Source: Pseudomonadota bacterium
GTDB lineage: Bacteria > Pseudomonadota > Gammaproteobacteria > Burkholderiales > Burkholderiaceae_B
Direction of reading: 5' to 3'
DNA length: 63,689 bases
Assembly (NCBI GenBank): GCA_023423975.1
Contig: JAFAEO010000005.1
Span: forward strand, 1 to 63,689
This document shows positions 7,737-15,771 of the stretch, one piece after another. The notes under the pieces were generated by a model. It was not told the DNA's origin, searched no databases, and saw only the letters and a list, made by a program, of their open reading frames with translations. Made by a program: the position numbers and the translations under genes. Numbering within the stretch: the first letter of the stretch is position 1; each line of letters starts with the position of its first letter.

Positions 7737-7931
7737 CGGATGTGATCGTCGCGCCAGGCGAGCAAGCACGGTGATGCAGCAACCAGACAAAAGGCATGCA
7801 GTAATCTGGTTTTCTGTTCATTTGTGATAAGCTGATCGCCGCCACACTCATGGTGCCATGCGGCCGATAGTGCGGCAGGCACCCGACAGAACACCATGTG
7901 CGCAGGCGCAATAACAGGGGAAGAAGACAAA

Positions 7932-8837
7932 ATGGTTTCGCGTTATCTCGCAGCAGACTGGGGCTCAACCAATCTGCGTCTGTGGCTGATTGAAGACGGC
8001 ATTGCCGTGAAAAATGCGGCATCGCCTTTCGGAATCACGCGGATGCAGAACCAGTCGTTTCCCGCTGTCCTGCAGGGCCTGCTGCAGCAAATGCAAATCG
8101 CGCAGTCCGACGTGTCCCGCGTTTACATCGCCGGCATGGCCGGCAGCAATGTGGGCTGGCAACAGGCGAACTATCTGCCCTGCCCGGTATCGCTCAATAC
8201 CCTGGGCACAAGTCTGACGCCGGTCGATCCGGGTTGGCCGGCGCAGGCGGGCATTATTCCCGGCGTGTGCGTGCCCGGCCCGGACGGCGCCGATGTGATG
8301 CGTGGCGAGGAAACTCAGTTGCTGGGTGCGCTGCAAGATACGGCATCGGCCCTGTTTATACTGCCTGGAACGCACAGCAAATGGGCGCGCGTGCATCAGG
8401 ATGTCATCCATAGCTTTACAACGGTCATGACCGGGGAACTGTTTGACGTACTACGCCACCATTCCCTGTTGGGTCGGGGTCTGCCTGCGGCGTCGCCGCA
8501 CCCCGAGTCTTTTGATAGCGGTGTGATGGCCGGGCTGGCTGCCAGCGATACCATGACTGAACTGTTTACCGTCAGGGCACGGCATATTTTGGGTCATCTG
8601 CCTGCCCAGCAGGTTGATGACTATCTTTCTGGGCTGCTGATCGGTTCTGAAGTGCGCGATATGCGCCAGCGTTTTGAGGTCTCGGCCGATACGCCGGTCA
8701 CGCTGGTGGGTAGCGGTTCGCTCTTTACACGCTATGATCGCGCCCTGCATCTGGCCGGCATTGCATTTACGACCCAGGACGCCGATACGGCCATTTTGAA
8801 CGGAATAAGGAAAATACATGACTCCCTGGACGCCTGA
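7932..8837 (+). CDS. dgoK: 2-dehydro-3-deoxygalactonokinase
   Basis: Start ATG 7932, 8 or so bases after GGGGAAG; the frame is open 12 codons further up but lacks a good site there. The 301-residue protein begins MVSRYLAADWGSTNLRLW, the ATPase phosphate-1 motif of DgoK, and contains VYIAGMAGSNVGW, GEETQLLGAL and FILPGTHSKWA, all characteristic of the family. DgoK phosphorylates 2-keto-3-deoxygalactonate at C6 using ATP. Its 3' end overlaps the aldolase gene dgoA by 20 bases, so the kinase and the enzyme that cleaves its product are coupled. Confidence 0.92.
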   Translation: MVSRYLAADWGSTNLRLWLIEDGIAVKNAASPFGITRMQNQSFPAVLQGLLQQMQIAQSDVSRVYIAGMAGSNVGWQQANYLPCPVSLNTLGTSLTPVDPGWPAQAGIIPGVCVPGPDGADVMRGEETQLLGALQDTASALFILPGTHSKWARVHQDVIHSFTTVMTGELFDVLRHHSLLGRGLPAASPHPESFDSGVMAGLAASDTMTELFTVRARHILGHLPAQQVDDYLSGLLIGSEVRDMRQRFEVSADTPVTLVGSGSLFTRYDRALHLAGIAFTTQDADTAILNGIRKIHDSLDA

Positions 8838-9450
8838 GTTGCCGCTGATCGCCATTTTGCGCGGCATCGGCCCCGATGAAGCGCTTGACCACGTGCAGGT
8901 GCTGCATGAGGCCGGCTTTGACGCCATCGAAATTCCCACCAACTCGCCAGACTGGCAGATCAGTGTGCAGCGCGTGAGCCAGGCCTTTGGCGAGGCGCTG
9001 ATGATCGGGGCCGGAACGGTCCTTACATCGGAGCATCTGGCACAGTTGTCTGCAGCTGGCGGCAGGCTGATGGTGACACCCAATACCAACCCGACGCTGA
9101 TCGCCGAGGCTGTCAGCACCTACGGTTTTCAGGTGTGCGCCGGGTTTGCCACGGCCAGCGAGGCGTTTGCCGCCTTACAGGCCGGCGCTCAAGCGCTCAA
9201 GCTGTTTCCGTCCAGCGTGTTCGGGCCCGATTACGTCAAGGCGCTCAAGGCTGTGTTGCCCGCGCACGTGCCGCTGTATGCGGTCGGCGGCATCAACCCC
9301 GGGAATCTGGCCAGCTATCTGGACGCCGGTTGCATTGGTGCCGGGCTGGGATCCGATCTGTATCGGCCTGGGCAGCAGGTGGCCGTGACGCGTGAACGCG
9401 CGCAGCGCTTTGTACAGGCATGGCAGGCTGCGCGACCGCAGGCAAGGTAA
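8818..9450 (+). CDS. dgoA: 2-dehydro-3-deoxy-6-phosphogalactonate aldolase
   Basis: A 210-residue class I aldolase of the KDPG/KDPGal family. The pattern ILRGIGPDEAL, AIEIPTNSPDW, IGAGTV and the Schiff-base Lys in ALKLFPSSVFGPDY are seen; EIPTNSP (rather than EITLRTP) and the LFPSS loop point to the KDPGal branch (DgoA) rather than Eda. It splits 2-keto-3-deoxy-6-phosphogalactonate into pyruvate and glyceraldehyde 3-phosphate. ATG 8818 lies 7 bases after AAGG and inside the end of dgoK. A separate Eda-type aldolase is encoded at 24275. Confidence 0.92.
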   Translation: MTPWTPELPLIAILRGIGPDEALDHVQVLHEAGFDAIEIPTNSPDWQISVQRVSQAFGEALMIGAGTVLTSEHLAQLSAAGGRLMVTPNTNPTLIAEAVSTYGFQVCAGFATASEAFAALQAGAQALKLFPSSVFGPDYVKALKAVLPAHVPLYAVGGINPGNLASYLDAGCIGAGLGSDLYRPGQQVAVTRERAQRFVQAWQAARPQAR

Positions 9451-9604
9451 AGATGGATGTGTCCGCGCTCAGGATTCTGGTTGCGGTAATGACTCTTGCG
9501 AGTTGTGTCCGGGCATGACGGGCGTTTTGATATCCCCCGGCAGCACGTGCTGTCCGGGTTCGTACAGAATCAGAAAATACAGACAATGATTGGAGAAGAC
9601 AGAC

Positions 9605-10573
9605 ATGGCGACATTTGATGTGGCGCTGTTCGGGGAAATGATGGTGCTGCTGGTGGCTGCCGATCCGGGGCCGCTGGAAGCGGTGCACACCTTTCACAAA
9701 ATGACGGCCGGCGCCGAAACCAATGTGGGCATTGCGCTGGCCCGCCTGGGCGCAAAGGTGGCCTGGGCCAGCCGGCTGGGTGACGATACCATGGGCAAGT
9801 ATCTGAAAAATGTCATGCAGCAGGAGGGCATCGATTGCTCGCGGGTGCTGATGGTGCCGCGTGAACGCACCGGCTTTATGCTCAAGGGCAAAGTGATCGA
9901 GGGCGACCCGCCAATTGAATATTATCGTTCGGGCTCTGCCGCCAGCGCCATGACGGCAGATGATCTGGATCCAGACTGGCTGGCCCAGGCCCGCCATTTG
10001 CATGTCACCGGCATTTTCCCGGCCCTGAATGCCGGCACCTATGCGCTGACCATCGCCGCCATGCAGCATATGCGTCGCGCGGGGGGAACGGTTTCCTTTG
10101 ATCCCAATCTGCGCCCGGCCTTGTGGGGGACCACAGAACTGATGCGGGCGCGCCTTAATGAGCTGGCCAGTCTGGCAGACTGGGTCTTGCCCGGTCTGGA
10201 AGAGGGCCGTATCCTTACCGGCGCTGACGGTGAAGAGGGGATCGCGGCATTTTATCTGGGTCTGGGTGCGCAGGCCGTTATCGTCAAACTGGGTGCACAC
10301 GGCGCGTTCGGACAGGTTGGGGCGCAATCGTTCCGGGTCCCGGGCTATCCCGTGGACAAAGTCGTGGATACCGTGGGCGCCGGAGACGGGTTTGCCGCCG
10401 GGCTGATCAGTGGCCGGCTCGAAGGACTGGACTGGCAGGCCAGCGTGCGCCGCGCCACTATCATCGGAGCGTGTGCTGTACAGGTCGCAGGCGATACGGA
10501 AGGCTACCCCGACCGGGCCAGACTGGCGGAACTGGACGTTCGGTCGAAGTTGCCAATGGGATTGAACGTCTGA
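9605..10573 (+). CDS. kdgK: 2-keto-3-deoxygluconate kinase (PfkB family)
   Basis: ATG 9605 follows GGAGAAG with good spacing; an upstream TTG at 9590 is less likely. The 322-residue protein is a ribokinase/PfkB sugar kinase: N-terminal DVALFGEMMVLLVA, GAETNVGIALARLGA, FDPNLRPALWG, and the C-terminal signature DTVGAGDGFAAGLISG with the catalytic Asp. KdgK makes KDPG from KDG and ATP. The matching KDPG aldolase (Eda) is 14 kb away at 24275. Specificity for KDG rather than another sugar is inferred from the NLRPALW context and neighbours. A strong terminator begins about 155 bases downstream. Confidence 0.84.
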   Translation: MATFDVALFGEMMVLLVAADPGPLEAVHTFHKMTAGAETNVGIALARLGAKVAWASRLGDDTMGKYLKNVMQQEGIDCSRVLMVPRERTGFMLKGKVIEGDPPIEYYRSGSAASAMTADDLDPDWLAQARHLHVTGIFPALNAGTYALTIAAMQHMRRAGGTVSFDPNLRPALWGTTELMRARLNELASLADWVLPGLEEGRILTGADGEEGIAAFYLGLGAQAVIVKLGAHGAFGQVGAQSFRVPGYPVDKVVDTVGAGDGFAAGLISGRLEGLDWQASVRRATIIGACAVQVAGDTEGYPDRARLAELDVRSKLPMGLNV

Positions 10574-10728
10574 GCGCACAATTTAAGGAAATTGCGCAGT
10601 CAGTTGATCAGTTGCGCGAATATGTGATGTCGAACTATTTGCTACTGTACGCAAAAATCAATACGACGGTATATTTGCTTTCTATTGGGCATCATCGCCA
10701 ACTATCTTTCGACTTTGTTAATCACTGG

Positions 10729-10756
10729 CCGTCCTGATCCCAGGGCGGTTTTTTTT
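10729..10756 (+). terminator. terminator after kdgK
   Basis: CCGTCCTG (10729-10736) pairs with CAGGGCGG (10741-10748) with one wobble, loop ATCC, then eight T residues. It closes the dgoK-dgoA-kdgK unit. The 317 bases between kdgK and the GntR gene contain this terminator, an operator-like site and no clear gene. Confidence 0.92.
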
Positions 10757-10795
10757 CCTAATTAGGGTTTTCTACAGTTGCGGCATGTCATTCAG

Positions 10796-10806
10796 TGGTC
10801 TTACCA
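10796..10806. promoter_or_regulatory. FadR-type operator upstream of the GntR regulator
   Basis: TGGTCTTACCA fits the FadR-subfamily consensus TNGTNNNACNA exactly, with arms TGGT and ACCA. It lies 84 bases before the chosen GTG start of the GntR/FadR-type gene, between the kdgK terminator and the coding region, so autoregulation is likely. Confidence 0.55.
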
Positions 10807-10890
10807 TTGAACGCTAATTGGAATCCACCGTTTAGCCAGTTATTTCAGGCAAACGGCCCCGCCAAAAACAGAAAAAGCGAAAAGAGACAA

Positions 10891-11637
10891 GTGAAGTTCG
10901 AAGCCATCAAATCCCGCTCCGTGTCGGAACTGGTTGCCCAGCGATTGATCGATATGATCCGCAAGGGGCAGCTGGTGGCCGGCCAGCAACTGCCGCCAGA
11001 GCGGGAACTGGCGGTGTTGTTCGATGTGGGCAGGCCTGCGGTACGCGAAGCCATCCGCGGCCTGTCGCTGCTGGGCCTGGTCAAGATCCAGCAGGGCGAA
11101 GGCAATTTCATCAGCTCACTGAATGTGGAAGACCTGATTGAGCCGCTCAGCCTGCTGATTGATCTGCATTTTGACCAGATCAACGAGCTGTTCGATGCGC
11201 GCAAAATCATTGAAGGCGGTATTACCCGCCTGGCTTGCGAGCGGCTGACCGAAGCTGAAATCGAACGCCTGCGTATCAACGTCGAGGAAGCGCGTGCCGC
11301 ACTGGCCCGCAATGATCACGCAGCCATCCGCCATCTGGATATTGAACTGCATCAGACCATCATCAACGCCTGTGGCAATGTTTATCTGCAGCGGGTGGCG
11401 CAAAGCATCAGCCTGCTCAGCCGCAAGAGCCGTACGATCACAACCGTCATCCCGTCGATCTTGCAGTCCACCTTTGATGATCATGAACATATTGTGCAGG
11501 CCCTGGCCGAACGCAATCCGGCCAAGGCTTCCGAAGCCATGTACCGGCACCTGGACCATGTGCAAAAGCACTACAACGACTATCAGCAAGCCGGCACAAC
11601 GACACCGGCACACATAAACCAACAGGAGTCAGTATGA
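10891..11637 (+). CDS. GntR family (FadR/FCD subfamily) transcriptional regulator
   Basis: GTG 10891 is preferred (AAAGAGA upstream); the frame is open 32 codons further, but that part is not protein-like and contains the operator. The 248-residue product has an N-terminal winged helix (residues 8-75: SVSELVAQRLIDMIRKG, LPPERELAVLFDVGRPAVREAI) and a C-terminal all-helical FCD ligand domain with the metal-binding His/Asp pattern (IRHLDIELHQTII, FDDHEHIVQAL). Regulators of this type sense sugar acids, lactate or glycolate. It overlaps the FAH-type hydrolase gene by 4 bases, so it is coupled to that gene and probably controls the following catabolic operon. Confidence 0.88.
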   Translation: MKFEAIKSRSVSELVAQRLIDMIRKGQLVAGQQLPPERELAVLFDVGRPAVREAIRGLSLLGLVKIQQGEGNFISSLNVEDLIEPLSLLIDLHFDQINELFDARKIIEGGITRLACERLTEAEIERLRINVEEARAALARNDHAAIRHLDIELHQTIINACGNVYLQRVAQSISLLSRKSRTITTVIPSILQSTFDDHEHIVQALAERNPAKASEAMYRHLDHVQKHYNDYQQAGTTTPAHINQQESV

Positions 11638-12479
11638 AACTCATTCGTTATGGGGAAAGCAAGCAGGAAAAACCCGGCATCGTCGATAGCGACGGCCGTA
11701 TCCGTGATCTGTCCGGCGTCATCAGCGATGTCGATGGCAGCACCATCACAGAAAGCGGCCTGGCGCGCCTGCGTGGGCTGGATATTTCGACCTTGCCTGT
11801 TGTCGAAGGCAATCCGCGCGTTGGCCCCTGCGTTGGCAACATCGGCAAATTTGTTTGCATCGGCTTGAACTATTCGGATCATGCTGCCGAGTCTGGCCTG
11901 CCCGAGCCTTCCGAGCCCGTGGTCTTTAACAAGTGGACCAGCGCCATCGTGGGGCCTAACGACGATGTGGCCATTCCTCGCGGTTCGAAGAAAACCGACT
12001 GGGAAGTGGAGCTGGGCGTGGTGATCGGCAAGGAAGCCCGTTACATCAGCAAGGAAGACGCACTCTCGTATGTGGCCGGCTACTGCGTCATCAATGACGT
12101 ATCGGAACGGGAATACCAGACCGAGCGTGGCGGTACATGGGACAAGGGCAAGGGCTGCGACACATTTGGTCCTATCGGTCCCTGGCTGGTAACGGCAGAC
12201 GAGGTGCCTGATCCGCAGGCGCTGAATCTGTGGCTGGAAGTAGATGGCAAACGCTATCAGGACGGCACCACTGCCAAAATGATTTTTGATGTTGCCACGA
12301 TCATTTCGTATCTGAGCAATTTCATGAGTCTGCAGCCAGGCGATGTGATTTCCACAGGCACGCCACCCGGCGTTGGCATGGGCGTCAAGCCTGAAGCTGT
12401 TTACCTGAAGGCCGGCCAGACCATGCGTCTGGGCATTGAAGGCCTGGGTGAACAGACACAGAAAGTGGTGCAGGCCTAA
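11634..12479 (+). CDS. FAH-family hydrolase, probably 2,4-diketo-3-deoxy-L-rhamnonate/fuconate type
   Basis: A 281-residue fumarylacetoacetate hydrolase-family protein. The C-terminal catalytic domain shows CIGLNYSDHAAESG, the metal ligands of DWEVELGVVIG and INDVSEREYQ, and GDVISTGTPPGVGMG. The closest functional match I know is the enzyme of the non-phosphorylative L-rhamnose/L-fucose route, which cleaves 2,4-diketo-3-deoxy acids to pyruvate plus lactate (or glycolate for C5 acids). An SDR at 16871, likely the preceding dehydrogenase, supports this. It could also be a ureidoglycolate lyase-like or homoprotocatechuate enzyme, so the substrate is inference. It overlaps the GntR gene by 4 bases and is followed by a hairpin. 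Confidence 0.82.
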   Translation: MKLIRYGESKQEKPGIVDSDGRIRDLSGVISDVDGSTITESGLARLRGLDISTLPVVEGNPRVGPCVGNIGKFVCIGLNYSDHAAESGLPEPSEPVVFNKWTSAIVGPNDDVAIPRGSKKTDWEVELGVVIGKEARYISKEDALSYVAGYCVINDVSEREYQTERGGTWDKGKGCDTFGPIGPWLVTADEVPDPQALNLWLEVDGKRYQDGTTAKMIFDVATIISYLSNFMSLQPGDVISTGTPPGVGMGVKPEAVYLKAGQTMRLGIEGLGEQTQKVVQA

Positions 12480-12489
12480 TGCTGGCACA

Positions 12490-12523
12490 AACGCGGCGCG
12501 AAGGAGGCGCCGCGTTGCTTTAA
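12490..12523 (+). terminator. GC-rich hairpin after the FAH gene
   Basis: AACGCGGCGC (12490-12499) pairs perfectly with GCGCCGCGTT (12507-12516) around GAAGGAG, followed by GCTTTAA. The T run is short, so it may be a partial terminator separating the regulator/hydrolase pair from the tctC gene. Confidence 0.65.
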
Positions 12524-12714
12524 CCTGAATGCCGCTTGCGTTATTCAGGGGGATGATGAAGTCGGGCGTGCGATCACCGGAACAAGGTTGGTGCGATGCC
12601 AGACAGTGGTTGTAGATGTATAAAAATAGAACCGTCCGTCGCGCAATCCGTGTGTACGGACACCACATCTCAGGAGCCCGGCTGCGCCGGGGCTGCCTGT
12701 AAACGGAGACAGAC

Positions 12715-13683
12715 ATGAACAAACGCAATATGCTCAAAGGGTTGCTGGGATTGACGTTGACAGTGGGCGCAGGCATGGCTCACGCCGCCTACCCCGAGCG
12801 TCCCATTACCATGATCGTGCCTTGGGGCGCAGGCGGTGGCACAGACGCCACGGCCCGCATGATCGCGACCCTGCTGGAAAAAGAACTGGACAACCCGGTC
12901 AATGTGGTCAACCGCACAGGCGGCAATGGCGTGGTGGGGCATATGGCCATCTCCAAAGGCAAGCCTGATGGTTACACGCTGGGCATGCTCACGGTGGAAA
13001 TCGCCACCATGAAGCATCTGGGCCTGACCACCATTACGACGGCCGACTATACGCCATTGGCCCTGATGAATGAGGATCCCGCCGGTGTGACGGTAAGCGC
13101 CACGTCTGACTACAAAGACATGAAAGGGCTGATGGAGGCCATCAAGGCCAATCCCGGAAAACTGAAAGCATCCGGTACCGGACAGGGTGGCATCTGGCAT
13201 ATCGCCATTGCCGGTCTGGTCAATAAAGCCGGCCTGCCAGCCAACTCGGTTCCTTTTGTGCCCTCCAACGGTTCGGCACCGGCCATGCTGGAACTGGTTG
13301 CCGGCGGGATTGACATTGTGCCCACCTCATTGCCGGAAGCGCGTTCCATGATCGACGCCGGTAAAGCCAAACCGCTGGCCATCATGTCCAAGGAGCGGTC
13401 ACCCATGTACCCGGATGTACCAACGTTGAAGGAAACTACCGGCAACGACTGGACAGTGGGCGTGTGGCGTGGCATTGCCGGCCCCAAGGGGCTGCCCGAT
13501 GATGTGACTGCCAAACTGGAGGCAGCGCTCAAGAAAGTCAATGAGAGCAAAGAATTTCGTGATTTCATGGCCAAACGTGGTTTTGGTGTTGCCTATGCCA
13601 GCGGTAAGGAATATGGCGATTACATGGCCAAGTCCACTGCTGACTTTGGCGAAGTGCTCAAAGCTATCGGGATGGCCAAATAA
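12715..13683 (+). CDS. tctC: TctC/Bug-family substrate-binding protein (operon 1)
   Basis: A 322-residue periplasmic receptor of a tripartite tricarboxylate transporter. The signal peptide is MNKRNMLKGLLGLTLTVGAG to AHA (cleavage near residue 24). The mature part begins YPERPITMIVPWGAGGGTDATAR, the Bug ligand loop, and later has PDGYTLGML and GTGQGGIWH. Such proteins bind carboxylates through two water-mediated contacts. The ligand here is unknown; the sugar-acid neighbours suggest a hydroxycarboxylate or aldonate. tctB and tctA follow, with a strong hairpin in the tctC-tctB gap that probably sets a higher level of the binding protein. Confidence 0.9.
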   Translation: MNKRNMLKGLLGLTLTVGAGMAHAAYPERPITMIVPWGAGGGTDATARMIATLLEKELDNPVNVVNRTGGNGVVGHMAISKGKPDGYTLGMLTVEIATMKHLGLTTITTADYTPLALMNEDPAGVTVSATSDYKDMKGLMEAIKANPGKLKASGTGQGGIWHIAIAGLVNKAGLPANSVPFVPSNGSAPAMLELVAGGIDIVPTSLPEARSMIDAGKAKPLAIMSKERSPMYPDVPTLKETTGNDWTVGVWRGIAGPKGLPDDVTAKLEAALKKVNESKEFRDFMAKRGFGVAYASGKEYGDYMAKSTADFGEVLKAIGMAK

Positions 13684-13700
13684 ACTGATATGAACCGGGT

Positions 13701-13745
13701 GGTCGGCTCAGTGCGTCTGGCGCGCACACAGCCGCACTGCCGACC
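13701..13745 (+). promoter_or_regulatory. intercistronic hairpin between tctC and tctB (operon 1)
   Basis: GGTCGGC (13701-13707), a 2-base bulge and AGTGCG (13710-13715) pair with CGCACT (13733-13738) and GCCGACC (13739-13745). That makes 13 base pairs just 17 bases after the tctC stop. No T run follows. Its probable function is to protect the 3' end of the binding-protein mRNA or to attenuate transcription before the membrane genes. Confidence 0.7.
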
Positions 13746-13760
13746 CAGTGGAAAATTCCC

Positions 13761-14228
13761 ATGAAGATCAGTGATACCCTTTCCGGCATTATCATCGGCG
13801 TTTGTGCCGTTATCGTTTTCGTAATGGCGCTGTCGTTTCCTCCTACACCCGGCCAGGAGTATGGTTCCGGACTGTTTCCGCGCCTTATTGCTATCGGTCT
13901 GCTTATCTGTTCGGTGTGTCTCATCGTGCAAAGCAGGCGCCGTGGGGACAAGCAGCAGTGGCTGGCCTGGCCTGGCCTGAACGCGGTAACTTTTCTGCGC
14001 TTTTGCATGATTCCGGCTGCGCTTATCTTCTATTTTCTGACGGCAGAATGGCTCGGCTTCTTTATTTCATCCGGCATTATTCTGATGGTTTCGTTCCTCG
14101 TGTTTGGCGTCAAACCCCTGCGTGGCCTGATTCTGACGGTGATAAGCGTACTGGTCATCCACTTCTGCTTCTACAACATTCTGCAAGTCCCGCTGCCGTG
14201 GGGATTGCTGGAAACTTTCGCGTGGTGA
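13761..14228 (+). CDS. tctB: TctB small membrane subunit (operon 1)
   Basis: A 155-residue hydrophobic protein with four predicted membrane segments (about residues 5-27, 40-56, 78-97 and 105-145) and the TctB landmark GSGLFPRLIAIGLLI after the first segment. TctB is the small, poorly conserved membrane part of tripartite tricarboxylate transporters and works with TctA in the inner membrane. The gene is 5 bases from tctA, in the usual C-B-A order. There is little ribosome binding sequence before ATG 13761. Confidence 0.85.
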   Translation: MKISDTLSGIIIGVCAVIVFVMALSFPPTPGQEYGSGLFPRLIAIGLLICSVCLIVQSRRRGDKQQWLAWPGLNAVTFLRFCMIPAALIFYFLTAEWLGFFISSGIILMVSFLVFGVKPLRGLILTVISVLVIHFCFYNILQVPLPWGLLETFAW

Positions 14229-14232
14229 CCCT

Positions 14233-15771
14233 ATGTTCATGAGCAATTTTACTGCTGCACTGGGTCAGGTAACCGACCCGTTCGTGCTGGGCGTCATTCT
14301 GGTGGCGGCGATTTTCGGCCTGTTCGTAGGCGCCATCCCGGGCCTGAGTGCCACCATGGCCGTGGCCCTGCTGGTGCCCGTGACCTTTTTCATGGATCCT
14401 GTTCCTGCCATTGCCATGATGGTCACCTCAACCGCCATGGCCATTACTTCCGGCGATGTGCCCGGCTGTCTGCTGCGGATTCCCGGTACGCCCTCATCGG
14501 CAGCTTACACCGATGAAGCCTACAACATGACCCGCAAGGGCCTGGCGGACCAGGCGCTGGGCGCCAGCATCGTGTTTTCTTTTGTGGGCGGTCTGTTTGG
14601 CACACTCGTGCTGATTACCTGCGCCCCTATGCTGGCCAATTTCGCGCTGAATTTCTCTTCCTATGAGTTTTTCTGGCTGGTGGTATTGGGGCTGTCCTGC
14701 GCCATTGTTATCACCCCGGCCAGCCAGCTCAAGGGATTCGTGTCCTTGCTGATCGGCCTGTTGCTTGCCTGCGTGGGCATGAATAACCCGGCGGCCTATC
14801 CGCGCTTTACCTTCGGCAACGAAGACCTGATGAACGGTGTGACATTGCTGCCGATGATGGTGGGCATGTTCGCCATTGCCGAAGTCCTGCGCTATGCCGT
14901 CAATTCACAGGATCGCATCGGCGAAGTCAAGGCACAGATCGGCAATATTTTTACCGGCATGTGGACATTGACTAAAAAATATCCCGCCTCCATTTTGCGT
15001 GGCAGTGTGCTGGGGACCATCGTGGGTGCATTGCCTGGCGCTGGCGCTGATATCGCTGCCTGGATGTCCTATGGCATAAGCAAAAAGTTTTCCAAAGAGC
15101 CGGAAAAATTCGGTACCGGGCATGTGGAAGGCATTGTCGAGGCGGGCGCATCAAATAACTCGGCGTTGGCTGGCGCGTGGATTCCCGCACTGGTTTTCGG
15201 GATTCCGGGAGACTCCATTACTGCCATTGTGGTGGGTGTGTTGTACATGAAAAACCTCACACCGGGACCCATGATTTTTACCAATAATGCAGTTGAAATG
15301 TACTCCATTTTTTTGGTGTTCATTATTGCCAATATTCTCATGCTGCCGCTGGGCTATGCGCTGGTCAAGATTGCCAGAAAAGTTCTGCGCGTACCGCGCT
15401 CCCTGTTGATGCCCATCATCTTGCTGTTCGGTATTGTAGGTACCTTTTCCATCAACAATAGCCCGTTTGACGTGATCATCATGATGCTTATGGGTCTGCT
15501 GGCCTATGTGATGGAAGAGAATGATTTTCCCATTGCGCCAGCGGTGCTGGGCGTGGTGCTGGGTGGCATGCTGGAAGAAAATTTTATTTCATCCATGATC
15601 AAGGCTGACGGTGATTTCCTCATGTTCTTCAGCCGGCCCATTGCCGCCATTCTGGGCGTGGTGGCGATCCTGATCTGGACTATTCCCATTATCAAACTGT
15701 TCTTCGGTAAACCCAAGCCACCCGCCGGTGGCAACGGGGATCCGGTGACCAAACCAGGAATCACGACATGA
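14233..15771 (+). CDS. tctA: TctA large membrane subunit (operon 1)
   Basis: A 512-residue permease with about 10-12 membrane segments. TctA signatures are clear: FGLFVGAIPGLSATMAVALL near residue 30, GDVPGCLLRIPGTPSSAAYT near 75, GTIVGALPGAGADIAAW near 262 and ALVFGIPGDSITAI near 320. It imports the substrate delivered by TctC using an ion gradient. Either ATG 14233 or ATG 14239 could be the start; neither has a strong ribosome binding site, and coupling to tctB is likely. The stop overlaps the following Ldh-family gene by 4 bases, linking import to an oxidoreductase. Confidence 0.92.
   Translation: MFMSNFTAALGQVTDPFVLGVILVAAIFGLFVGAIPGLSATMAVALLVPVTFFMDPVPAIAMMVTSTAMAITSGDVPGCLLRIPGTPSSAAYTDEAYNMTRKGLADQALGASIVFSFVGGLFGTLVLITCAPMLANFALNFSSYEFFWLVVLGLSCAIVITPASQLKGFVSLLIGLLLACVGMNNPAAYPRFTFGNEDLMNGVTLLPMMVGMFAIAEVLRYAVNSQDRIGEVKAQIGNIFTGMWTLTKKYPASILRGSVLGTIVGALPGAGADIAAWMSYGISKKFSKEPEKFGTGHVEGIVEAGASNNSALAGAWIPALVFGIPGDSITAIVVGVLYMKNLTPGPMIFTNNAVEMYSIFLVFIIANILMLPLGYALVKIARKVLRVPRSLLMPIILLFGIVGTFSINNSPFDVIIMMLMGLLAYVMEENDFPIAPAVLGVVLGGMLEENFISSMIKADGDFLMFFSRPIAAILGVVAILIWTIPIIKLFFGKPKPPAGGNGDPVTKPGITT

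Noticed and set aside
9293..10579. 428-codon open frame on the - strand across dgoA and kdgK
   Set aside because: It is the antisense shadow of two clear kinase/aldolase genes, has no family features and no ribosome binding site; long antisense frames are common in GC-rich coding DNA.
10471..10737. 88-codon frame continuing after kdgK with a coiled-coil-like end
   Set aside because: It overlaps the end of kdgK in another frame, has no start signal after the kdgK stop, and ends in the terminator stem.
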